A DNA stretch of 18,856 nt, from the NCBI GenBank assembly GCA_001275005.1, contig JWZX01002810.1:1-18856 (forward strand), written 5' to 3'. Under the pieces are notes generated by a model, which saw only the letters and a list, made by a program, of their open reading frames with translations, made no database searches and was not told the DNA's origin. The DNA is from Chrysochromulina tobinii. Its lineage: Eukaryota > Haptophyta > Prymnesiales > Chrysochromulinaceae. The position numbers were made by a program, and so were the translations under genes. Below are positions 6,673 through 14,900 of this stretch, piece by piece; position 1 is the stretch's first letter; each line of letters starts with the position of its first letter.

Positions 6673-8928
6673 ATGCCCACAAACTTCATCGTGCTCACGG
6701 CCGTGGCCTTCACGCCGCACTGCTGTCCCGTCGTGGGCAGGAGAGGCCCTCCGCGCGCCTCAGTGCAGCTCTCAAATGCGCTGGACGCTGCCAATCGCTG
6801 CACGCGGCTGCCCGCCACGCCGTCAGCGGTGACGCTCCAGCTAGGGGGCACGGCGCCGCTCACAGATGGCACGGTGCACCTGCGGCTTGCGAGCGGCGGC
6901 GACGATGACGAGCAGCTACTCGTTGTCGCTGCATCGAGCGCGAGCGTCGCAATCTCGCGCGCGTGCCGCGAGCTCGTGCGTGAGCACGGCCTTCAAGTGG
7001 CTGCTATCGACGTGGGTGTGAGAGAGGAGCAGGGAACGGCGACGCCACTGCGCCGCGCGCGGCTCGCGACGCAACGCTGGCGGCTGCTTGCCGCGTACGG
7101 TGTGTGGGCTGAGCTCCATGCTGCCAACGAGCACGAGCCCGCCGCGACGCAGCCTCACCAGTGCAAGGTGCTCTTCGTCGAGCGCGGCGTGGCCGAGCAC
7201 ACCTCGGCCGCAGCGGCGGCGTCGCTGCATGCGGTGGGCGCGACGCCGGTGGTGGGCGGCGTAGTGCGCGCGGGTAGCGCCCTCCTCGGGCGCCTCGGGC
7301 GTGCGCAACTCACGCCGACCTACCCGCCCTCGCTCGCGCTGCGGCTGCTGCGCTACCTGCCGTGGCGCGTGCAGCGGCTAGCGGCGCGTGCCTGGGTGCA
7401 GTCGATGCTCGCGGAGCATCCAACGCGCGCCGTGGCGGGCGAGGCGACGCCTTACCGCCATCCGATGGAGAGCGTGCGTGTACTCCCGCTGCTCAGCCCC
7501 GCCGCGTGCGCGGACGCCGTCACAGAAGCGGAGGAGTACGCGGCACGCGAGGGCGGGTGGAGTACGGATCGGCATGTGGCCTACCCGACCACCGACATCC
7601 CGATCCGATGCCTGCCACGGCTCGAGGCGCTCTGGCGCGAGCGGCTGTTCCCCGCTGTCGAGGCGGAAGCGCGCACCCGCCTCGGCCTCGGCCCCGCCAC
7701 GCGCGTCCTGCCTCTCGACGTGTTTGTGGTCAAGTACGCTGCGGGAGTGGCGGGAGGCCAGACGGAGCTTGCGGTGCACCGCGACAACGGAGTGCTCACA
7801 TTCTCTCTGCTGCTCAACGCTCCGTCGGAGTTTGAGGGCGGCGGCACCTATTTCGAGCGTGCGGGGCGCGTCTACCGCCCCTCCCTCGGAGTGGGCGTGC
7901 TGCACTCGGCCCTGGTGCGCCACGCCGGTTACCCCATCACTCGGGGTGTGCGCTACGTGCTTGTGGGCTTCTGCGGACTCGAGTCCCCCGCGCTCGCGCC
8001 CGGGTTTGCACGCTGGCGCTTTGGGCAGGACCCGCCATGGTTCGTCTCGTCGCGCGTGGTGAGCGATGCGCAGATCCTTCGCCGTGTATGGCCGGCCGCT
8101 GGTCTCGCCGGTGGCGATTGGGGAGCTGGGGTGGGGGGAGCTGGGGTGGGGGGAGCTGGGGTGGCAGTGGCGAATGGGGCGACCGAGACGATGGAGGCGA
8201 TGGAGGCGATGGAGGCGGAGGCGGAGATGGAGGCGGATGCAGAGGAAGAAGTGGTGGAGGAAGAAGTGGCGGAGGAAGAAGTGGTGGCGGTGACGAAGGA
8301 AGTGGAGGCAGGGCTGGGGATAGAGGCGAACGCGGCGGCAGGGTTGGAGACGGAGGCGGACGCGGCGGTGGACGAGAAGCCTGGTGCCGAGAAACCTGAT
8401 ACCGAGAAGCCGTGGTACCGGGTGCAGCATGAGAGGGCGGCCCTCGCTCGCACGCGCGGTCGGCTGCTCGCGCGGCATACGGGCGCTCACGGCACTTTGA
8501 GCTTCGAGCTTTGGAGAGATGGTGATGACATGGCGGCGCTGCTCGTCGCTCCCGAAGGGTCGCTGGTGGTGGCGAGTATGCTGCTGCGGGCGGGGCCACT
8601 CGATAATCCAACGCTTCGACTCTTCAAGCGGCTCCTGCCGCCGCCGCGCCGGCGGCACGTGTGGCTCGGCCGTGTGCGCCGCCCGTTACTCCGCCCTAAC
8701 CTGCTCGGGGTCGTCCACGTCTACGTGGCGCCGGAGTGGCGAGGCGCGGAGCGTGGCAGCGCGCTCCTCGAGCACGCGCTGCGCGCCCTGCGCGGCCGCG
8801 GCGTGACCCATGTACTCACGCTCGCTGATGACCGGGGCAGCGGCAAGCTGCGGGAGTGGTACGAGCGCCACGGCTTCGTCGACACTGCCCAGTTCACGGA
8901 GACCGCGATGGTGGCGAGGTTACTTTAG
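6673..8928 (+). CDS. 2OG-Fe(II) oxygenase fused to GNAT acetyltransferase
   Basis: A 751-residue single-exon gene. The start has a hydrophobic leader, FIVLTAVAFTPHCCP, followed by a basic segment; the AVA-FTP part resembles the ASAFAP cleavage motif of bipartite plastid-targeting leaders. Residues ~45-270 match no family I recognise. Residues ~285-440 form a prolyl-4-hydroxylase-like oxygenase: iron ligands His369 and Asp371 (HRD), distal His417, and Arg427, ten residues on, for 2-oxoglutarate, followed by VRYVLVGF. A linker (~480-580) is low complexity, with AGVGG repeats and Glu-rich runs. Residues ~580-751 form a GNAT domain: VHVYVAPEWRG at the acetyl-CoA loop, then a helix and LREWYERHGF. 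In the loop R690-G-A-E-R-G695 a Glu stands where a Gly is usual. Substrates are unknown. The fusion is read directly from one uninterrupted frame. Confidence 0.82.
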   Translation: MPTNFIVLTAVAFTPHCCPVVGRRGPPRASVQLSNALDAANRCTRLPATPSAVTLQLGGTAPLTDGTVHLRLASGGDDDEQLLVVAASSASVAISRACRELVREHGLQVAAIDVGVREEQGTATPLRRARLATQRWRLLAAYGVWAELHAANEHEPAATQPHQCKVLFVERGVAEHTSAAAAASLHAVGATPVVGGVVRAGSALLGRLGRAQLTPTYPPSLALRLLRYLPWRVQRLAARAWVQSMLAEHPTRAVAGEATPYRHPMESVRVLPLLSPAACADAVTEAEEYAAREGGWSTDRHVAYPTTDIPIRCLPRLEALWRERLFPAVEAEARTRLGLGPATRVLPLDVFVVKYAAGVAGGQTELAVHRDNGVLTFSLLLNAPSEFEGGGTYFERAGRVYRPSLGVGVLHSALVRHAGYPITRGVRYVLVGFCGLESPALAPGFARWRFGQDPPWFVSSRVVSDAQILRRVWPAAGLAGGDWGAGVGGAGVGGAGVAVANGATETMEAMEAMEAEAEMEADAEEEVVEEEVAEEEVVAVTKEVEAGLGIEANAAAGLETEADAAVDEKPGAEKPDTEKPWYRVQHERAALARTRGRLLARHTGAHGTLSFELWRDGDDMAALLVAPEGSLVVASMLLRAGPLDNPTLRLFKRLLPPPRRRHVWLGRVRRPLLRPNLLGVVHVYVAPEWRGAERGSALLEHALRALRGRGVTHVLTLADDRGSGKLREWYERHGFVDTAQFTETAMVARLL
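8121..8165 (+). repeat. 15-bp in-frame repeat in the oxygenase-GNAT linker
   Basis: Three copies of GGGAGCTGGGGTGGG encode AGVGG repeats between the two catalytic domains. A GATGGAGGC-type repeat and a GAAGAAGTGG-type repeat follow to about 8290, encoding Met/Glu/Ala and Glu/Val runs. The whole linker is built from in-frame simple repeats. Confidence 0.85.
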
Positions 8929-8942
8929 GAGGAGACAATCGT

Positions 8943-9014
8943 AGTACTGTATTCACAGCCAGTACTGTATTCACAGCCAGTACTGTATTCACAGCCAGTA
9001 CTGTATTCACAGCT
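8943..9014. repeat. 18-bp minisatellite, 4 copies, between two genes
   Basis: Four head-to-tail copies of AGTACTGTATTCACAGCC, the last ending GCT. It occupies almost half of the 151-bp gap between the oxygenase-GNAT stop codon and the RPC3 start, beginning 15 bp after that stop. It may lie in the 3' untranslated region of the first gene or in the RPC3 promoter. There are no spacers, so it is not a CRISPR array. Confidence 0.95.
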
Positions 9015-9079
9015 GGTCCGAGGCCGGCCGCTCGCACGTGGCGACGGGGAGGCGAAAGCCTGCCACTTGACCCTTCTCC

Positions 9080-10813
9080 ATGCTCCCAGGAGTGAGCAGA
9101 GAGAGAGGCTCGCTAATCACGGGCGCCGCGCTACGCGTCGCCAGGCACGTGCTCGAGGGTGAGTTCGGGCCGATCGTCGCAGAGATCGCGACGTGGCTGC
9201 TCGCCAACGGCGCGGCGCCTTGGGTCGAGCTGCTGCGTGAGTTCCAGCCGCGAGTGTCCAAGGCGCATGTGCGCTGCTCGCTCCTCGTGCTGATCCAGCA
9301 CAATATAGTGCGCTGCACAGAAAAGTCAGAATCGGCGGTTGCGAGTAAGAAGCGCATGGCGATGGCCGCAGTTGCCGCGCCCGTCGCGCTCTATGAGGCG
9401 AGCCTCGACGAGATCTTCGTCCGTCCATGCTTCCCGGGCATGCTCAAGATGGCGCGCAAGCGCTTCGGCGCCGATGCGGTGCTGTTGCTTCAGCAGGTCA
9501 TGGCATGCGGGCGGCTCACGGGTGAGCAGCTCGTCGAGCGCGCATGCGAGATGCATGCTGCCGGCATCACGTCCGCCTCGGCCGACTCACAAGCGCTCGC
9601 CGAACGGCGGCAGGCGCTGCACGCGGCCTACATGCGACTGCGAGCCGCTCACTTCCTCTCACGGGTGAGGGGTCTCACGGGAGGGCTCGCAGATGCGGCG
9701 GCGGCCGCCGCCGCCGCCGAGGACGCCGCTGCGGCAGCCGCGGCCGAGCCGGCGCCGGAGCCTTCGCCGCCTGAACCAACCTCGGGACGAAAGCGCAAAG
9801 GAAGCGGCGCGAGCACGAGCGTGCCCGCCCCCGCCCTGCGCCATCCTGGTGGAGCGCTCGGAGCGCGGGCGAGCGCCGAGGCGGCCAGAACCGAGGAGGA
9901 GGCTCTCTGGAGGGTGCACGTACTCAAGTTCCTGCTCGAGCTCAAGCACGCCGCCGTCGAGGAGCTCGTGAGCGATAAGTTCGACCGGGCGGCGGGGGAG
10001 ATCGTCCACCGTGCGCTGAGGCTCGAGAGCGTCGCCTCGGTCGCCCATCCGGAGCGCGAGGCTTCCTTTGATGAACTCTTCACCGTTGAGGATGTGTTGG
10101 GGGCGCTCGGCACGCGCTTCGAGGAGAGCGACCAGCCGGTCAGCGCGCAGCTCGTGTGCAACTACCTCGACACCCTCTGTGCGGACCCAGTACTCACGGT
10201 GGCCGCCTCGCTGAACGGCAAGTACGTGCTCAAGCTGCCCGAGCTGCTCAGTGCTCTCAAGCAGCTCCTCCTCGAGCAGGTGGTCGCCGCTAAGCTCGGC
10301 GAGCCCGGAGGCCGGCTCTACCGCATCTTGCTGCGCCATCATGCCAACGGCGGCTGCGCCTCGCGAGGTCAGCAGAAGCTCGAGCTCAAGCAGCTCGCGG
10401 AGCAAGCACTGCTGCCCGAGCGCGACGCTCGGCCGCTGCTGCTCCGGCTGCTGCAAGACGAGTACGTGTTCCTCCAGGAGGTTCCGCGCACGGCCGACCG
10501 GAACCCGAAGACCACCTTTTATTTATGGTACGTCTCGCTGCCGCACGCGCTGCGCACGCTCGAGAGCGAGATCCTGCGCACCCTGCACCACCTCTACGGC
10601 CGGCTCGCGCATGAGACCAAACTCGCCCGCGGCGGCCAGGCCGCCGCCGCCGCCGTCGCCGCGGGCAGTGCCAGCCGGGCAGTGCCAGAGCTCGGCGGAG
10701 AGACGAGCAGGCAGCAGGTGCTCGATGCTCAGCGTCGGACAGACTACCTCGAGGCAGCCATTCTCAAGCTCCATAAGACGCTGCTCATCCTGCGTCTCCA
10801 GCACACTAATTGA
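9080..10813 (+). CDS. POLR3C: DNA-directed RNA polymerase III subunit RPC3 (RPC82/POLR3C)
   Basis: A 577-residue single-exon protein, slightly longer than the human ~530-residue subunit. RPC3 belongs to the Pol III-specific trimer needed for promoter opening and initiation at tRNA and 5S genes, in the nucleus. The family is clear from the signature LQEVPRTADRNPKTTFYLWY (about residues 465-485), from the N-terminal winged-helix segment with LLVLIQHNIV (~70-80), from FGADAVLLLQQ (~130), and from a C-terminal helix pair that forms the coiled coil. The extra length is mostly an Ala/Pro/Glu-rich insert ending in a basic GRKRKG (about 205-255). The ATG at 9080 is the first in frame; the conserved LEGEFGPIV segment starts near residue 25, as expected. 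It converges on the SNARE gene, overlapping it by 8 nt. Confidence 0.93.
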   Translation: MLPGVSRERGSLITGAALRVARHVLEGEFGPIVAEIATWLLANGAAPWVELLREFQPRVSKAHVRCSLLVLIQHNIVRCTEKSESAVASKKRMAMAAVAAPVALYEASLDEIFVRPCFPGMLKMARKRFGADAVLLLQQVMACGRLTGEQLVERACEMHAAGITSASADSQALAERRQALHAAYMRLRAAHFLSRVRGLTGGLADAAAAAAAAEDAAAAAAAEPAPEPSPPEPTSGRKRKGSGASTSVPAPALRHPGGALGARASAEAARTEEEALWRVHVLKFLLELKHAAVEELVSDKFDRAAGEIVHRALRLESVASVAHPEREASFDELFTVEDVLGALGTRFEESDQPVSAQLVCNYLDTLCADPVLTVAASLNGKYVLKLPELLSALKQLLLEQVVAAKLGEPGGRLYRILLRHHANGGCASRGQQKLELKQLAEQALLPERDARPLLLRLLQDEYVFLQEVPRTADRNPKTTFYLWYVSLPHALRTLESEILRTLHHLYGRLAHETKLARGGQAAAAAVAAGSASRAVPELGGETSRQQVLDAQRRTDYLEAAILKLHKTLLILRLQHTN

Positions 10814-11491
10814 GACGCGCGCGGGGTTGGCATTGAGCTCCCTCGATGAGCTCCCGGGTCGGCCGCTGCCAATGCGCTCCGCTGAGCGCTGTGGTCTGTG
10901 CGCTGCCATCTGCGCAGCGCTCGTTGCACGCACAAGTGCCCTCTTCAACAACAAGTCGGCAAGAGAGGGAGCTTGCATGCGAGGTTGGGCGGACCAGCCT
11001 CCACGGAAGATGTGAGCGTCTTTTGCACAGCCTAAAAAGTGAGCTATTTGTCGAAAAGACGCAGAGCGCAATCATCCCTCCCCGTCGCGCCCGCCGCGCT
11101 CCAAATACGGATGTGTCATCCTTCCACCAAGATGTGACCACGATTGCGACGACCAGCAAGCCGATGATGCCATACCAGCGGGCATGCTTGAAGGTTATTC
11201 GCCGCATCATGCGCTGCATAAGGTTGCCCGACTCTTCGAGCTCGGCGTTTAGCTGCTTACGGTGCTCGACCGCGCCCACCAAGCGTTGGCGCTGGTTGTA
11301 GAGCGCGCCGAGGATGGCATCGCCGAGGGAAGCCGTCTCGGCAATCTGCGGGCACCGACAAAGAGCGAGTCAGCCTCGCAAGGGCGTGTCCAGGGGATGT
11401 GCCGCGCGCGCGCGCATACCGTACGCTCCACTTGCACGAGCTCGGGATCGAGCAGCGGCTCGGAAATGCGACCTTGCTGAGCGAACTCCAT
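10806..11491 (-). CDS. Small Qb-type SNARE, VTI1-like (2 exons)
   Basis: Exon 1 (11491-11420) encodes 24 residues, MEFAQQGRISEPLLDPELVQ...ERT. Exon 2 (11345 onward) continues in phase with IAETASLGDAILGALYNQRQ. The heptad pattern from about residue 20 to 75 is a SNARE helix ending in MQRMMRR, followed by a single membrane anchor (about 81-98, WYGIIGLLVVAIVV). Layout and wording are nearest to the C-terminal half of VTI1, a Qb-SNARE of Golgi and endosome fusion. The position expected to be the zero layer falls in KQLNAEL, so Gln55 or Asn57 may serve. The usual N-terminal three-helix domain is absent. The frame continues about 100 residues past the anchor in a basic, unstructured sequence, unusual for a SNARE. 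A donor at GTATTT (near 11103) and an acceptor TTTTTAG (near 11033) could shorten it. Family firm, subtype and C-terminus uncertain. Confidence 0.72.
11346..11419 (-). other. Intron of the SNARE gene
   Basis: On the minus strand GTATGC...GCCCGCAG, 74 nt, phase 0. It joins ERT to IAETAS and so completes the N-terminal part of the SNARE helix. Reading through instead gives a Cys/Arg-rich sequence that breaks the heptad pattern. Confidence 0.85.
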
Positions 11492-11991
11492 GGTGAAAGG
11501 GGTGTCTGTGAGTTTGTCTGTGCCTGTGAATGTGTTGTCGTGATTTCTATTGCAAGCGTCGCTTCTCCACGCCACACACAGATCGCACATGATCTGACAT
11601 CACACATAACAAATCATAACTGTGTGCGGTGCTTGGTTGTCTGGGGCATGATGCCACGCGCGGCACGCTAGCCTTGCACGGCAACACATTTCGTCATTAG
11701 CACAGATCATGGAACAATCGGTTGAAGCCTCTCCGCATAGCATGCGACTTCTCGCCGTGCCCATGCACATAGGCAAGCCCCCCAAGCATGTCACCACCTC
11801 ACCTAGCGGCGCCAGCGAAATGGACATGACGCCAAGCGCACTGCAAGCCAAGCATGGTCCCACCGTCAGCAAAGTATGGTCCCCTGCGAGCTCCACCACG
11901 TCATACGTAACCCTAACCCCATACCAGCAGCCAGGTGTCGACCACTCAGGTGTCGACCACTTCGTCGACCACTCCATTTCCTCGAGAGTGC
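11492..11991. other. Intergenic region between annexin and SNARE genes
   Basis: 500 bp between two minus-strand genes: the annexin 3' flank and the SNARE promoter. No domain-bearing frame was seen. A 15-bp repeat (AGGTGTCGACCACTC, two copies plus a shortened third, 11933-11974) lies 18 bp after the annexin stop codon. Confidence 0.5.
11933..11974. repeat. 15-bp repeat containing a GTCGAC palindrome
   Basis: AGGTGTCGACCACTC at 11933-11947, a one-base variant at 11948-11962, and a partial copy at 11963-11974. It lies just beyond the annexin stop codon, in the likely 3' untranslated region. Confidence 0.85.
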
Positions 11992-14900
11992 TCAACGGTA
12001 CATCATGGGCTGCGGCGCATACGTGGGCTGTTGCCCATAGTGCATGGGCTGCTGCAGGGGAACGAAGGTTGTGGAGGTGGTAGTGTAGGTCGAAGTCACC
12101 TGCGGCTGGCCATAGTTGCCATAGGGATTGCCATACGGATTGGGCATGGCATACGGACTCGCGACGGGCATGGCATACGGACTCGCAACGGGCATCGCGT
12201 AGTTGGCCTGCGCCATCGCGTAGTTTGAACCGTACGCGGGCGTCGCCTGCGGCATGGACTGTGCCATCGGCATGGACTGTGCCACCGGCATTCCCACAGG
12301 CGCGAGAGGCACGGGCTCGTAGAGCCTTTCTTGCTTGGGTGGCTCCTCGATGAGGCCCCAGTGCGCCTCCATCTCCTTCACAGACACCTTCTTCTCAGCG
12401 ACCATCGACTCGGTCACGTCGAACCATTTCTTGAAGAAGTCTTTAGAGGTGCCTGCGGCCTCGAACTCGGCCTCGTCGACGGAGTCGAGCCACATACCCG
12501 TCCAGTCGTCGCCCGAGTTGTCCTTCTTGTACTCCTCCTCGAGCGCATCGGCGAATCCCTTGAGGATCGAGCTCTTCTTGGGCAGGGGCGGGTTGAGGAG
12601 GAGCAGCCGCTGATAGTGCGCGGCCTTGCGCGCCTTGCCCATCTCGTTGTACTTCTTGTACTTAGCCGTCCACATTTGGCACTTGGCCTTGAAGAGGGGG
12701 GACGTCGACTTGATTCCGCTCTCGAGCGTTTCGTCGTCCGAAATCTCATCGTCCGCCTTGGACGTGGCCTTGCTGCCTTCTACGCCCGCCTTGCTGATCT
12801 CCTCGTTTGTCGGCAGCTCAATCTTCTTCGCCGGCTGTTCGAGCTGGTCTGGGAGTTCGACCCACGCGACCGCGAGACGCTTGTAGTTCCCTTTGCATTT
12901 GCTCGAGATGGCTAGCTTGAGGGTGGTGTCGTACTTCTCCTCGTACTTGGCCTTGATCTCCTTGATCTCGTCCTTGTCGTGCGCACCGAGGATGCGGCAC
13001 ACGACGAGCTCGTTCGTCTCATCGCCGGACAAGGCCTTTCTAAGCTGCGCCGCGTACCACTCGGCTGGGCCTTGGAGGAGCGCGAGGAGCGCGTCCTTAA
13101 CGGGGCCCGAATACTCCTGCGAGATGGCACGCCGGAGCGACGAGTCATACGCCTCCTCATAGTACTTGGCCACTAACGCGTTCTGCGGCGCCGAGTTGTC
13201 GCATAGGGTCTCGATGTAGTCGATGGCGCTGTCGTGCAGTTGGTGTGCCTGCTTGCGCGCGAGGGCGTCGTCGACCTTATCGTTGTCAACGTCGCGCTTG
13301 CCTTTGAGCATGCGCATCGCGAGAGTCTGCATGTCGCCGCTCAGCACGTCGTCGAGCTTGTCGATGAGGGAGTCATCATGGTAGCCCTCCCACTTGGCCT
13401 TGGCAGCGCGCACGCGCCGCGGGTGGCGCGCGCACAGGAACTCGACGAGGGCCCCATGGTCAATCACCATGCCGTCCATGGCTTGGTCGAGGATCATGAG
13501 GTCCGCCTGCTCGGCCTGCACGACGAGGAACTTGGCGAGGAACGAGTAGTTGTTGTCCTTCATCTCGTTCTCGATGAGCTTCTGGAGAGGCTCGCCGTAC
13601 TTGTTGCGGTAGCCGATGTTGACACGGGCAAGGGCGCGCTTGTTGCGCGTAGTGAAGGCGCGGATGAGGGCCGTGTCGTCGGTGCCCCATCCTTTGGTCG
13701 CCTCGCGCACGGTCTCGACGTCGAGGAACGCGATGAAGGAGAGCAGCGCCTCGTTCTCGACGAAGAGCCAGTCGAGCATCTCAACGAGCTTGGGCAGCTC
13801 CACGTCGCCATTGGACAAGTCGAGCTCGGTGAACCGCTCGGCGCTCCTCGCCGGGTTGGAAGAGATGGTCGAGAGCCACGCGGTGGCGGCGCTCAGGAAG
13901 TTGCCCGCCTTGAGCTCCTCCTTGAGAGCCGACCAGAGCGGCTGGCCGTACTTGCGCTCGAAGGCCTCGGCGACGGCCGCCATCCCGTCGCCATCGAAGC
14001 CGCCGAGCATGCGCGTCATCACGTCGGAGTCCCGTCCCCAGCCTTCCATGGCCTTCTTCAGGCGCATCGCGACGTACTCGGGCTTGGGCATGATGAGCGC
14101 GTGGAGCGCGTCGAAGAGACGCTCGCCGCACTTGCCCTTGAGCGCCTTGGTGAGCGACGTCTCAAACTTCTTCTCATACATCTGGGCCACGAGCTGGTTC
14201 TGGTTGGTCGTATTCTTGCCGATGATGTCGATGATAAAGGATTCATGAAAGTCCTCAAAGAAGCCCTTCTCGAACTCCTCGTGCAGGCAGTCGACCTGCT
14301 TGGCGGCGAGCTCCTCGTCCATGTCCGTCGTCTCCACCCGCTCACCTTGGAACAGAAGGAACAGCAGCCGGCGCAGGTGAATGAACCCGTTGCCGATCCA
14401 GCCGTCGAGCTCCCCCTTCAGGTAGTCGACCAGGCTCTTGTCCGTGCGCCCCTCCCACTTTTTCTTGCCCGCCTGGAGCTCGGCCTGCGTGTGCGTGACG
14501 AAGACCTCGAGCAGCATCAATTCGTCGCAGCCCATGCCCTTGCACGCCAAATCGATGATGTCCGCCACGTACTCGTCGGGCGCCGCCATCGCGAAGAACA
14601 TCATGCGGCCATACGAGCGGCTGTCCGCCTCGCCCTTGACCTCGGCGCGCAGGTCTTTGTCGTACATGGTGCGATACCGCTGGCGAGTGCGCGTCAGCTG
14701 GCTCTTGGTGCGCGTGCACAGCGCCGCGATCAGCTTGTCGTCGTTGCAGCCGAGGCCCAAGAAGCCGCCGTTCATCGCCTCGTTGACCGTTTCGCTGTCA
14801 TAGATCGCCACGTACTCCTTGAGGCGCCGATTGTGCGCCTGGAGGCGCGTGCAGGTGTCGAGCACGATCGCCTTGTCGTCGGAATGTTCAGCCCGCGCTT

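Noticed and set aside
7378-8658. 426-codon minus-strand frame opposite the oxygenase-GNAT gene
   Set aside because: Rich in His/Arg/Pro with no motif, while the opposite strand shows complete catalytic signatures.
8943-9014. Possible CRISPR-like array
   Set aside because: Units are directly adjacent with no spacers, and the genome is eukaryotic.
9659-10456. 265-codon minus-strand frame opposite RPC3
   Set aside because: Antisense shadow of a confidently identified gene.
11600-11995. Minus-strand frame of 131 codons after the annexin stop
   Set aside because: Starts in the 15-bp repeat, has random Cys/Met-rich composition and no motif; better explained as untranslated and intergenic sequence.
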